Of a DNA stretch of 64,000 nucleotides, positions 11,101-22,951 are shown in pieces. The stretch covers positions 186,001 to 250,000 of the forward strand of contig MU270085.1 of assembly GCA_021432635.1 (NCBI GenBank), in the 5' to 3' direction. A model generated the notes under the pieces. It made no database searches and was not told the DNA's origin. It saw nothing but the letters and a program-made list of their open reading frames with translations. The position numbers and the translations under genes are program-made. Origin of the DNA: Thozetella sp. PMI_491. Lineage: Eukaryota > Ascomycota > Sordariomycetes > Chaetosphaeriales > Chaetosphaeriaceae. Numbering within the stretch: position 1 is the stretch's first letter; each line of letters begins with the position of its first letter.

Positions 11101-12263
11101 GGCTGGGCACGCTACCGTAGTCGATATCCTATTATCAGCAAATGCCGACATGGGCATCTCAGACTTCGACGGGGCCATTCCTCTTCACAGGGCCGCTTGG
11201 GCCGGCTACATATCGATTGTCACCACTTTTCTAGACCGCGGTTGCGACGTTAACAGCACCGATATCCGGGGTCAGACATCTTTGCACGGAGCCGCCGCGG
11301 AAGGGTACCTGGATCTTGTGCGCCTGCTGCTTGACCGCGGGGCAGACAGCACCTTGGCATATTTTACGGGCCCTACAGTCATCTGGAAGGCATGGAATAA
11401 GTACAAAGACTGGCCTGGAAGACGAAGGCTCTTCGGTTGCATGCTGGAGACGACGACAGCATCTCATGAACTAGTCACGGCAGTAGAAAAAGCGCTGCAA
11501 AATTCGCACACCGAAGTTGCTGTGCTGCTATCCAGCATTACTGTTCTCAGCCAGAAGCAGCCAGAGCTAACATATCGTACGGGAGACCCAGAATCGTACT
11601 TTGCGTCAATCGAGGCACTCATTGCCAATGACCAGAGCGGTGGCGCTCTGAAGCGAATCAAGCGGGAATTGCGAGATGTTACGAGTTACCCACCAGAGGA
11701 CCTGAGCTACTACGTTCTCCCCATCGCAGATGATCTCGTGAGTTTTAGATTCCACTGGATGACACTGGTGCTGCTCGACATTAACGCAGGAGATGCAACT
11801 AGTTTGACTGTGAAGCCGTCATATTAGGGCCCGTACGTTTTGCCTTCCTACCGCAGCTTCAAGGACTGACATGATCTACAGCGAGGAACTTGTTATCACG
11901 GAGGCCTCTTCTTCCTCACTGTCCAGTTCCCTCAGGATTACCCTTTCAAAAAGCCGTTGATACGCTTCAAAACGCCAATTTTCCATGCAAATATTACCGA
12001 AACTGGCATAGTGTCATTAGACATACTTAGGGATCAGTGGTCTCCCGCCCTAACTGTCAATAAGTGTAAGCCCTTCGCATCCTTGTGCACTTAAATTGAG
12101 CTAAAGGAGTGTGACTTTGACAGGCCTCTTGGCAATTGTCAACCTTCTCTCGGATCCAACAGGTCCTTATGGGTTTCCAGGAAGAGTAGATTTGCTTGAA
12201 AACGACCCAGCAAAGTATTTCGCCACAGTGAGAGAATGGACACGGAAATACGCCCTTGTATGA
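8128..12263 (+). CDS. STAND NTPase: N-terminal domain - NACHT - ankyrin repeats - inactive E2 (UBC) fold
   Basis: Eight exons join in frame: 8128-8564, 8623-8729, 8789-8959, 9011-9035, 9086-9637, 9688-11809, 11882-12065 and 12124-12263, giving 1245 aa. Residues 1-~150 resemble the SesA/NACHT_N-type N-terminal domain of fungal STAND proteins. Walker A is GIPGSGKT (~237-244, created by splicing into a 25-nt exon) and Walker B is [10 protein letters not shown] (~337-346). A helical region follows, then ten ankyrin repeats (~660-990; [10 protein letters not shown]-type cores). The C-terminus (~1082-1245) aligns with ubiquitin-conjugating enzymes: [59 protein letters not shown]. The active-site segment reads TGIVSLDIL, with Ser (~1183) where E2s have Cys, and the HPN motif is HAN. 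STAND proteins are intracellular switches of heterokaryon incompatibility and non-self response. The E2 part probably binds ubiquitin or a ligase rather than acting as a thioester enzyme. Confidence 0.88.
11810..11881 (+). promoter_or_regulatory. Intron whose retention would remove the E2 domain
   Basis: The donor is GTGAAG, less ideal than the other introns. The branch-like sequence CTGAC precedes the CTACAG acceptor. Both phases are 0. If the intron is retained, an in-frame TAG at 11825-11827 ends the protein after the first part of the E2 fold. Confidence 0.6.
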
Positions 12264-12579
12264 TGGCCGGAGAAAATTATGTACCGAACAAGTGCAGCGG
12301 CTATTGGATTTGAAGTGTCGGAAGGCATGAGCTTACTGGCGGCTTTGGTTTGTAGGATCTGCCATGACTCAGTCTTGCGATTCGGATAGCAGTAAAAGTG
12401 GGCGCACGATCGAAGCTACTTGAAAGGCCGCAGGGGAGCTCTGGTAAGGGCTTGGACTCGCGTTGAGGCTAAGAAATAGGAGGCTTATATCCCGCTCTCC
12501 CCTTTTCGCGCCCCGTGCTTTCTCTAAGAAGGTAGCCGGAGAGTGCATGATATCGATTCGATTCGAATTCTGAGCCGTT
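12264..12579. other. Intergenic
   Basis: This is the 3' flank of the STAND gene. No coding signal or repeat is recognised. Confidence 0.4.
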
Positions 12580-13430
12580 TACGCCGATTTCACAACAAAA
12601 TTATTGCATAGTTGCTGTCCACCACTCCTCTGACGATGGGGCCTGCGTTTGTGACAGCATTGGCTGGCCATGTTCATTCCCATTCCTCTCATCGATCGCG
12701 TCGGGCGGCGCCCACTCATGCTCTTCGCCGCTGTGGGACAGTGCCTGTCTATAGCCGTATTGGCTAGTTGCATCGCCTACCCGGATAGTAAACTAGCTAG
12801 CTATGTGGCCGCTGTATTTCTCTTGTACGTTCCCGCCTACCGTTTTCACCTTTCTCTCCGAGATTGCTCACGCACATCATATTCGCAGCGTCTTCAATAC
12901 GTTCATCGCCATTGGTTTCTGTGGGATACCATTCCTGCTCCCTGTTGAACTGACACCACTTCAGACGCGTGGAAAATCTGTCGCTATTGCCACTGGCATC
13001 TTTTGGCTATGTAGTAAGTTCCTTTGAGGCCCAAAATAGACTTTAGAAGATTTAACTCGCTCGTCGTAGACTTCTTTGTCGTCATGATCTCGCCTATCCT
13101 CATTAACAACAGCCAATACAAACTTACATCCTGTGGATGTGCACGAATCTCGTCTTCGTCCCTCTGGTTTAATTCATGAGTAAGTCTTTTACTGCACCTC
13201 AAAAGCTCTCTTTTCTAGCATCACAGGTTATCTAACGTCATATCATTAGGTCCCGAGACAAGCAAGGCGACACTTGAGGATGTCGACATCTTGTTTGAGG
13301 AGAATCCTACATGGTGGATTGGACCTGGTTCAAGGAAGAAGCTGGCACAGATTGTGGCTGACCGGGAGGTACACGAGGAGGCCGAGAGAGTAGTTGTGGG
13401 GGAAAGGTAAGTGAGAAGGCCGTGGATGCC
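12580..13430 (+). pseudogene. Relic of an MFS sugar transporter (C-terminal half only)
   Basis: Pieces of the second half of a sugar/H+ symporter appear in order but in different frames. They are the DRVGRRPLMLF loop (about 12688-12730), a LLPVELTPLQTRGKS segment with following membrane helix (about 12942-13020), ISPILINNSQYK (about 13089-13125), then YILWMCTNLVF in a shifted frame, and PETSKATLEDVDILF with a hydrophilic tail (about 13254-13420). Some breaks look like introns, but the shift after the NNSQY segment is not explained by a GT-AG intron. The first six membrane helices are missing. It adjoins the STAND gene and is probably a truncated, decayed copy. Confidence 0.7.
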
Positions 13431-13883
13431 ATCGAAGATGCTTCAGCATAACTTCACAGATTAAGATGATCTCATTGAGTGAAAGGGGGGGGCGGGGGGC
13501 GGGTGCTGGCCTTGATCAAACCATAGTTGTGCACTAAAGGTAATCCGAGTACTGTTGGTTTCAATAACGAAGACATGGTGAGTGAAAATGACAAGTATTT
13601 CTTCAAAATGGTTATTTTAAGACTTCCCTTGACATTGATACGCTCGCGTCACGAATGGGTAAGATCCATTTGTGAGCTCGAATATTTCGCTCGAGTTGGA
13701 AGAGAGGGTTAATCTCCGAAACTATGCTTGAAGGAATTATTCTATGCTTCTTTCTCTTCGCCTATGTTATTTATCTGGCCATTCTATAGCCGTTCCATTG
13801 GTTTTATTTCTTTATGGCAGGTTGCTGTACCTCAAACATTTACTCCCCTACCGCAGGTCTAACTAGGTAGGTACGTGTTCCCA
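13431..13883. other. Intergenic, includes a G-rich tract
   Basis: A G-rich run occurs near 13484-13502. A short open frame (13527-13712) has no motif. The segment is the 3' flank of the minus-strand chitin-binding gene. Confidence 0.45.
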
Positions 13884-16800
13884 TTAGCTGTGGCATGCCC
13901 CAGAGTAGCAATTCGACCCCTTGCAGAAGTCATCATCCGAACCACAGTATCCGAACTGGCTGCAACAGATTCCGAACTGACTTCCCGTGCAGGTCTTGTT
14001 GCCCGCAAACAGCGGACCGCACGAACCATCGACCGAGATGCCGCCGATGTCTGGGTCGCAGTTACCAGAGGCGCAGTTCCCCGGCCCGCAGAAGTCGCTG
14101 GTATTACCGCAGTATCCATAGATGCTGCAGCAGTCTCCCGGAGCGCAGACATAGAAGTTGTGATCTGGCCCGCATGACCCGTCGGGTGTCAGCTGCCCAG
14201 ACTCACAGGCGCCGGCCTGGCAGTTCTGTGGCGCGCAGAACTCGTCCCCGGACCCGCATGCCCCCGCGTTGCTGCAGCAGTCGCCGAAACCCGAGCCCGG
14301 GCACAACGCGTTGTTGTGCTGTGGGCCGCAGGTGCCATCTGTAGACAGAGGGGCTGGTGCGACTGGGTATACGCAGTACGAGAAGCCGAGCCAAAGATTG
14401 GTGCAGTCCGCTAACAGCTCCGGGTTCAGCGTATAAAAGTCCTCGAGCGAGATGCCGAACCGGAGCGCAATCACCTGACACGTGTCCTGGCTTTGCACCT
14501 CGTAGTATAGTCCACATTGGGCCGTGGTGCCAGTCGGCGTGGGTCCGGGCGGCGTCGCTGTTGTGTAGTAGGCCCCAGCGGCGCCGGTCGGGTTGTAGAC
14601 TGGGTTAGGCATTTCGACGAAACCGCCGTGTGGTGACACGCAAAGGTACTGGTTGCCCAACAGCTGGTCGCATGTGCCAAACATATTGGAATTCCAAGTC
14701 TGGAACTCGGCGAGAGTCACATTGTCACTTGCAAGGGAGGAAATAGTCGTGTTACAGGCATCTGTCGAAAGTAGATAGACCGTATTGCATGCTGCTGGCA
14801 GGCAAGCTTGCATATCTACATCGCACAAAAGGTCACCGGTAGCGGCTTGAACATCGCCGGTAGCAACGTTGTACTTCTCCGCCAACGCATTGCAGCCGTA
14901 AGGGATCCCGTTCTCGTCGGCTGTGTCGGCGAGTTGGCCTGAGCACGTTGTTTCAGCGGGTGGCGTAGTTGTGGTGGTGGGATTCGCGGAGGATACAGAG
15001 CTCTGCACAATGGCAAGATTGGACTTGAATATCTAGGGCAGAGGTGAGGATGGGTTCTCGAGATCGAGGCATTGGAAAGACTTTTCGGATTCAATCTTAC
15101 ATCGATAGCCCATACCCCTCCGCATCTCTGCTGCGGCTTCGCACCGCAGCCCATGTTGCAATCACCGGATGGGAGAGCACCGCTGTCAATAGAGCTCCCG
15201 CAGTAGCACTGGGTCCCATACTCTACCCCGAAATAATCCTCACTCTCAGATCCGCATAGGATAGAGCATTGGATGAGTGTCATATTTGGCTTTTCATATG
15301 TTAGCAACAGGCGGGCACTCCGAAGGAGGCATTTGACATACATGATCCAAGCTGATGCCTTGTAGAGTTCGGGTGTCGCCATCAGTGAAGCAGCCTTGAT
15401 ACGTCCATCCATCTAGCGCTCAATGTGAGTAGTTTGAGTCACTTCCAAAGGGGAGGTCACCTACAAACCGCACCAGCAGTGATGGTTGGCACACTTGGTC
15501 CTCCGGACGTTGTACTCGCGGTAGCCCCTTTGGAGTATATCTGAAAGTGTTAGCTATTTGTCCCAGTTTATTAGACTTGGAAAAAATTACATCAAGATTC
15601 CATGTGCCGCCGCATCTTGTAGCCGGGTCGCCGTCGCAAGCATGGTCGCAACCCGTAGATTGCGTCGCTTTGCTGTTCAACTTGGAGCCACACCAGCATT
15701 CTTGGCCATATTCGACACCAAAGAAAGCAGAGTTGCCGCAAAAGTCTGCACATTCCTGGAGTGTCATCTTTCCGGAATCAACCGTCGACGAGTCTGCCAG
15801 CGTTCTATCCGAGTCATCAGTGAAGCAGCCAACGTACTTGTATCCGGCTATGGCACCGATAGTGGGGGTCGGCGTGGCGGTTGGGCCGCTGCTGGTTGTC
15901 GTAGAATAAACATCGATGGCCCATCCTCCGCCGCACAACTCGGATGCGTCGCCGTTGCAGGGTGTAGCGCAGTTTGTAGCATCTTGTGGCGCACCCGAAT
16001 TCTTAATGCTGTCTGAGCACCAGCACTCATCGCCGTTCTCGACGCCGAAGACACCGAAGCCTTGGCTAGCGCACGTGGATCCGCATTTTTCCACGCTCAG
16101 GTCCGTGAAAGCCTGGTTACTATCCGGAAGTGTACGATCGTTCGCATCGGTGTAACAACCAAGGTGTGCATAGCCAGGGATCTCCACGTTCGGTGTGACC
16201 TCACGTTTCCCCTTTCTCCGCCTCGCGGCCAAGATGGTTGGTGCCGAAGTGGCGTGACCTTGACGGGTTAGCGAAAGGAGATGTGTGGAAAGGAAGGTTT
16301 TAGCTGAGCCTACCAACGTAAAGCGTGTTGGATGCAGTTGTAGCAGGCATATTCTTGCCGCAAGCAGACTGGATATCTTCCCATTGGCCCAGCAAAAGGT
16401 CGGTATGCTCCCCCTCCGACAGGAACGGGCTTTCCAGCCGGCCGTGGAAGTACTTGAGGAAGCAATCGCTGCATACCTAGTCCGATGTTAGTTGCTGATC
16501 TCTTTGACGACTGATTGTAGGAGTTCTACCTACCAGATCAGTAGGGTATAGGTCAACGATCGAGGTCATATTCGGCGCCAGGACAGAGGGGTTGAAGTCT
16601 GGGTCCGCACACTCCGGCATGTCCTGCATTGGGTCGTTATCTTTGACTCATAGTAAGCGTCGAGTTTCAGAGGTATGTTAAAAGGGCCACGATTACGTAC
16701 ATATGCAGTAGTCGTCGTCGTACTGTTCGGGCTCCTGGCCTTGCCATTCTTCCTTTTCGACCCTGCCGCGGTTAGCAATGTCACGGTCAACAGTTCGGAA

Positions 16801-17281
16801 TACTAGAGGCTTACATGCACCACGATCCACTATCTGACCGGAGACAAGCAAGATCGTGGCCGTTCTTGTACATATGCACCAAAGCCTCAGCCTTTATCCA
16901 ATGGCCATCCATGATAACATTCTGCCCAGAGCATTTTTGAACGACATTCTGCTCCCAGCTGCTCAAGGAGCCGTCGCAGGCCTGTGTGCATAATGACGTT
17001 AAATTACCCTCGGCCCAGGTGTACAGATAATAGTTTGCCGCGGAAGTGAGGTATCCCTGAGGGCAAGACAATGATGCGTTTCTGCCAGTTGTCAGTGCCC
17101 CCCTTGCCGCACCTGATGTCTTGGTAGCGCGGCGTACTCACATAGCTTGTAGGCAGCTGGCATCTACATCAAGCGATGCGCTCATCGAATCTGGGCTCAT
17201 CCAAGGCCACATAACGAAGTTTTGCTGGACCGCCCTGGCGGTGGAGGCCAGGCTCGCCGCGAGCAGCAGACCAGAGTGCAT
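13884..17281 (-). CDS. Secreted multidomain chitin-binding protein (WSC x3, LysM x2, hevein-type x3)
   Basis: Ten exons join in frame: 17281-17142, 17081-16815, 16762-16701, 16646-16534, 16476-16314, 16258-15591, 15540-15465, 15418-15342, 15289-15101 and 15032-13884, giving 967 aa. A signal peptide (MHSGLLLAASLASTARA) is followed by a cysteine-containing N-terminal region (to ~245). Three WSC domains come next (~275-365, ~385-475, ~500-585), each with a GCYTD/GCFTD start, C..C.....FGVE, CWC and a C.GD...CGG core. Then come two LysM-type segments (YNVATGDV.. and YYEVQSQDTCQVIALRFGIS) and three hevein-type chitin-binding modules (DGSCGP...CCS..G.CG pattern). It should bind chitin or wall glycans at the cell surface or outside the cell; no catalytic domain is seen. 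It is head-to-head with a GH18 chitinase, a known arrangement for LysM proteins and subgroup-C chitinases. Confidence 0.9.
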
Positions 17282-18447
17282 GTTGTCGTGCGATAACTAT
17301 GTCGGTGACCTGCCAAGGGGTCTTGCAAAGAGAAAGCGGAGTATCACCGTGGCGTATACTCCAGGGGACTGCTTAGAGACTGTTATGGGATTGAGATCCC
17401 GACAGTCCGCGCTCAAACATGTAGGAGCCTCCAGGGTTCACCCGGCAGGATGCCCTTGTGCGGGATGATCCGCCCGCATGCACGTAGCTCATGTCACTTT
17501 GGTTCTAAATTTTGCCTATTTGGTGGGGGCTTTGCAGCGTAGTCGATAGATCCGACGAGCGTCGGCCCTTAGGAATCTCGCCGTGCATGAAGGGTTCCAC
17601 ACTTCTCGCGTAGCAGGGCTTCCAAGCCAGGGGACACCAGGTCGCGTAGGCACTCTCCCCGGCATGAGCCACTTAAAGTGTACGCTTAAGAGCTTCATTG
17701 GATGGGTATATAATTAAGCTAGGTGACTCCTAGTACTGCTCGTATCTGCTATGCATAACATCCTTGAATGATTGCAGCCATAATCGACCGAAGGGGCTAT
17801 GCGCTAGCTTACTTTGGCCAGCCTCACTCCATTCAGAGAACACTTGGTGGGTGGCTCGAGCTTCAGCTCTCAGGGGCACCAACAATCAACTTTATCATTG
17901 GTAAGACTGGGATACCTCGAGAACTCTTCGATATAATGATTACTATGCCGACCGCTGCTGGCCTCATCCGCCCTTCCGCCGCATCTTCGCCCCTGCATGC
18001 CGCTGAGTAAGAATATTAAGCTATTGAGCCAGCGATACAACCTCGAATACGATATCTTGATATCAGTCGGTCCTACGAGACTTGACGAAATTATTTTGCC
18101 TTTCGCTTCTCTAGCTTTGCTATTTTTTGACGGGCTAGCGACTCGGTCGCGGCCAATCGAGCTCGAAACCGAGACAGCAATACTCTGGCCTGTACCTGTG
18201 ATAAATAATCAGAAATTCGGAACTACTCCGTCGCCGAAGGCAGACACTTAGGAGAACCGGCTCTTCTCTCCTTCCCAATCCGTAGCCATGCCAAGCGAGG
18301 GTTTACTCTGTGTGGGTCGAGCCATCCTGCAGAGTAACGTTCAACGCGACAGGCGTTACCGGCCAGCTGTGGTATAATAGGGTTTGCGAACGGTGACGAC
18401 TTGTCCATACCATCGATCAGTAGGCTAATGGCTCATTGTGGGAGAAA
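17282..18447. promoter_or_regulatory. Divergent promoter region of the chitin-binding protein and chitinase
   Basis: The 1.17 kb between the two divergent start codons contains only short frames without motifs. It presumably holds both promoters. No palindrome or repeat could be picked out by eye. Confidence 0.5.
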
Positions 18448-21400
18448 ATGGCATTTGCGAAGAGTGTCGCACCATTCTGGCCAGTGCTGATAGCACTGCT
18501 GCTCCCAATGCCAGTAGCAGGTGCGGAAACATCCTTGCAACTGCGCTCTACTTCGTTAACTCCCACATCGGCCTCTACCACCAATATCATCAACTCGACA
18601 GTAACCTTTAATCTTTCTGCCACAGCATCTGTGGCTGCATACTCGGCCCTCCCGAGAAACGGCAGCGAGATCTATAAGGCCAAGTTCCAGGCTCACGATC
18701 CTAGGACCCCCAAGTTTGTCAATACGACAAAGACTAGCATAAACCCGCTGTTCAAAGCTGCAGACGGCCTCCGAGGAAAGCATAAACCTTCCGCAGTGCT
18801 CTCCCAACGCCAGGTCAGCGCAACAGGGTTGCCTGAAGGGGCCTGCGCTCCGGGAACACCATGCGTGAATGGGGCTTGCTGCAGTAAGGTACGCAGTCTA
18901 AGTATTCTCTCGGAGATACCCGGTAGATATCAATATTGAGATTTTGTTTTAGGAAGGATTCTGTGGGTATAGCCCTGACTTTTGCGGTGCTAATGTGTGC
19001 ATTTCGTGAGTGCCGCTTCCGTAGCCTGGGCGCGCGCGCCGCCTAACACACATCTACCACTAGAAACTGCGATGCCAAAGCCGAATGTGGACAGTACGCC
19101 TTAGCTGGGAACGAGAGATGCCCTCTAAATGTTTGTTGCTCCAAATACGGCTTTTGTGGAACTGAGGACGGTGGGTGCCGAGACAATGCATTGGGGCTTC
19201 GGGGCTCTGGCTGACCCTAACTAGAATTTTGCGGTGCAACCTGCGACAATACTTACGGCAACTGCGGGGTGAGTACTAAGATAATACCGGTAATGGCGTC
19301 TTAAACCTAACTGATTCCATTAGCACCCGGCCTCTCCATTTTGCGCTGCTAGTCAGCGCACCTCCCGGAACAAGAAGATTGGATACTACGAGGGCTGGTA
19401 GGTCAAAGTACCTGACCTCTCTCGCAAGGCAAACCTGGCTTACCATCTAGGGCCACTACACGTGCGTGTGATCAGAGGGCACCGGAAGATCTTATCCTTA
19501 CCGGCTTCACACACTTGAACTTCGGTGAGTGCGTAAACGAGAGCCTAGTATCAACCTTTGGTGCTGACTATGTGGTCGTAAGCTTTCGCCTTCTTTCATC
19601 CAACTACATTTCAGATGGCAGCTATGGATGATTCGTCGGCATCTCTGTATTCTAGGTTCACAGCTCTGAAGAAAAAGGCACCGTAGGTGGTTATGTCACT
19701 GAAATACATCACCGAGGCAAAGCAACTGATCGGTTGCAGAGGCCTTCAGACCTGGATTTCGGTTGGCGGATGGTCGTTCAATGTGAGATATTATAAGCTT
19801 TCTTTTTCTGCGAGTAGTTGCTAAGGAGATATAGGACGAAACGAACGTGCCAAACACCCGCACCGCTTTCAGCGACATGGTGAGCACGGCGTCCAACCGA
19901 GCCACATTTATCGCGAGCTTGGAGCACTTCATGTCCGCCTATGGATTTGACGGAGTAGACTTGGATTGGGAGGTGCGTTTGTTTGTATGGGCTCATCTCA
20001 TTTAGACGGCGCCACTGACTATCCTCAGTATCCTGGGGCCGATGATCGTGGAGGTCGCAAGGAGGACACAGCCAATTTCGTCACTCTTCTCAGAGACATG
20101 AGGGCGGCCTGGGGCAATCGCTACGGTAGTTTCCCGCCATACACAGCTATAGGATGTCAGATCTAACCAGGCTACAGGGATCAGTGCGACGCTGCCCTCC
20201 AGCTATTGGTATCTCCAGCATTTTGATCTCCCGGGCATGGAAGCCTATCTAGACTGGTTTAACGTGATGTCCTACGATATTCACGGCGTCTGGGACAGTT
20301 CTAACGTCTGGGCGGGACCTTACGTCCGGCCACACACGAACCTAACCGAGATCGATGCTGGCTTGCAGTTGCTCTGGCGTGTCAACGTGAATCCAGCCAA
20401 GGTTGTGCTAGGGCTGGGTTGGTACGGCCGGTCCTTTACGCTGTCCAACCCCTCTTGCAACAAGCCTTGGTGCAATTTTTCTGCCGGAGGGAAAGCTGGG
20501 CCCTGCAGTGGCGAATCAGGCATCCTCTCGAACGCCGGTGTGTTCTCGCTCCGCTAGAGTCCAGCGCGAAGTTCCCGCTAACTTTCCAAAGAGATCTTTT
20601 CGATAGTCAAGCAAAAGGGACTGACCCCAGTTATTGACCAAAGTTAGAACTGCAACCTGGCTACAAGTCACTGTACCATGATAATAACGTTGCATAGGCG
20701 CCGCTGTGGCTTACGTGTCGTGGGACGACCAGTGGGTGAGCTACGACACAGCCGAGACGATGCAGACGAAAATGACGTATGCCGATGAACGCTGTCTGGT
20801 ATGTAATATTTCTTACACAGAATATTCGGCTTCTTTATGCTCAGTCTTTTCCAGGGTGGTACTATGGTTTGGGCCATAGATCTTGACGACACCGCCGGGA
20901 CGTCGCTTGGGAACGCAGATTCCAACTATCAGATTCTTCTGTCGTGCATGTACACTCCGTGCGTAACGAACCCTTTCGGAAATTCTCCAGATACAGACTC
21001 TATCTTCCGTCGGAGCGCCGCGGGCGATACCTGCTATACCTCGTTTTGTGGACAAGGTTGCGAACCTGGTGCGTCCATCACAACCAATCTAGCCACACAG
21101 GATGCTACTGACGCCGTTAGTAGGCTTTGCCGAGATGTCACAAATGACGGGAAGGGTTGGCACCCTTCCAGTCCACTCGGAGTGTCCTGCAGGAACGTGG
21201 CAGAGCCTCTGCTGTGCGACCGGGACGCAGTACGGGACATGCCAGTGGCGCGGCTATGGAGGCCTCGGCTTCGACTGCCGCGGGTACTGCAATTATGGAG
21301 AGACGATGGTGGCGCAGAATACGAACCACTTGCAGTTCGACCCGGTAACGGGATCTACGGTTAGCATGTCTTGCTTCCTGGGATATCAGGTTTACTGCTG

Positions 21401-22854
21401 CTCCGACTTTGAGCCGCCTGTCGAGATGCCGCTGCTCAATCTCCTCGGGGAAGAGGGTGCGTGGTCTGGCATAGATGATGTGGAGGGTTGGGCAGAATGG
21501 CAAGTGGTAAGTCTAGTCGCCCAGCTAATGGCTATTTTTGCTTCCCCCGTGGGTCATATAGTAAATGGAATTGCGTCCAATAACTGACTGAATCCCCTGA
21601 AACAGGAGCAAACAGCTGCCGAGTGCCCAGATCTCTCCGTTCTCATTACCTTGGAAGGAGCTGAGACCATCACTGAAAAGGGAATCCCCATCGATCTCGG
21701 TCTGGTAAAGAGAGGATACGATTCAACAAGCGGGCGAACGACAGGCTTCCTAATGTGCTTCACAGCTAACGCGGTCGTCAGAACTATGCTGTCTGGGAAG
21801 ATTGCCGGCTATGCGGCCAATAGACAGGTCTGGACAGGCGTTGGATTGCCACTCAGTAAACCGAACCCCAACAGACGTAAGAATGTTGTTGGGAATGGGG
21901 TGCAGATTGGGCCGTAAGTGGTTTACATCCTCTTCTGTTCAGCATGTGCTAACCCATGTCCTTCCCGCGCCTAAGATGGGTCAAGGTAGGCTTTCCACAA
22001 GGGACGAGGGACTGTTCGACAACATACCCTTGCCGATACGGAAACCAATTCGATCAAGTAGGTTAATTATTCTCGTGAATTTCACGCCCTCCGGCTCACA
22101 CATGCCTTGACAGATCTGCGATAATGTGCGGTACGGGATTGAGCATTGGCTCGGTGGCAACAGAGTATACAATTTCCCCCAGAGTGAGTGCACCATCACC
22201 TCTTCTTACCGAGGGGTGCGCATATACTTATGTGTGAAATTAGGTGGTGCCGGAGCCGGTGGTACCGATCGGCTTCAGGTTGCTAGGTGGAGGAATTGGC
22301 ACCACAAGAATTGGAAAATTTCATGGACCAACCGGAATATTTATCCCTGGGTTCCTCCCTCGAGCTCGGCTTGCGACACGTAGGTAAAATCTGCCTGCAA
22401 ATGCTGCTCTTCGCTAACTTCACTCGCGTATCCCACCACAGTGATGAATTTCCTTTCAACGCCTTTGTAGGGCCACTGGATCATTTGACAAGACGCGACA
22501 TCTCTCACTAACTGTCAATCAGGTCGAATCGGCTGCTCGACAAGTCCTACGCTCCGTAGACCACAGAGAGAACAATGCCCAGGGCAAGTAATTCCTCTCC
22601 ATTCTGTCCAGTTCAATCTGCTCACTTCACTGGTCGTTTTAGGTTCTGATTTCGCGCAGTGGAAGCTCGCGGTTTGGGCTCCATGCGCCGCGCTACGACA
22701 AGCGAACAACAGGTCACCGCCACCTGTCACTGTGTATGTTCTTCCCTGTCACAAAAAACTCTCGTCGACTGGATACCTACTGACACACTCGATACGCTAA
22801 GAACCTGGTCAGGTATCCAGAGTGGTGACAATCGGCGACTTTCAACTGGCATAA
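18448..22854 (+). CDS. Secreted subgroup-C GH18 chitinase with chitin-binding modules
   Basis: The ATG at 18448 starts a signal peptide ([17 protein letters not shown]). After a Ser/Thr-rich linker come two or three hevein-type cysteine modules. The GH18 barrel follows: [30 protein letters not shown], then the catalytic DGVDLDWE with TyrProGly after an intron, and [42 protein letters not shown]. All introns through the barrel (for example 19970-20029) splice in frame. A cysteine-rich block ([15 protein letters not shown]...[10 protein letters not shown]) and a long C-terminal region with a CD..DEFPF segment and ENNAQG, recalling NucA/NucB-like tails of killer-toxin-type chitinases, follow. 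The enzyme hydrolyses chitin outside the cell. Exon joins between about 21850 and 22250 could not be resolved, so a frameshift there is possible. The stop at 22852 is inferred. Confidence 0.85.
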
Positions 22855-22951
22855 TCCAGAGATACGGGGTATGTACACGCTTATAAGCTGAATATTTATG
22901 CTCGGTCGGACACTAAATTGCTGTGAATAGTTCAATTCTGGCTCTTGGGAC

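Noticed and set aside
13895-14344. Plus-strand frames opposite the hevein-type modules
   Set aside because: Cys/Gly-rich repeats on the minus strand generate long antisense frames; the sense strand has clear domains.
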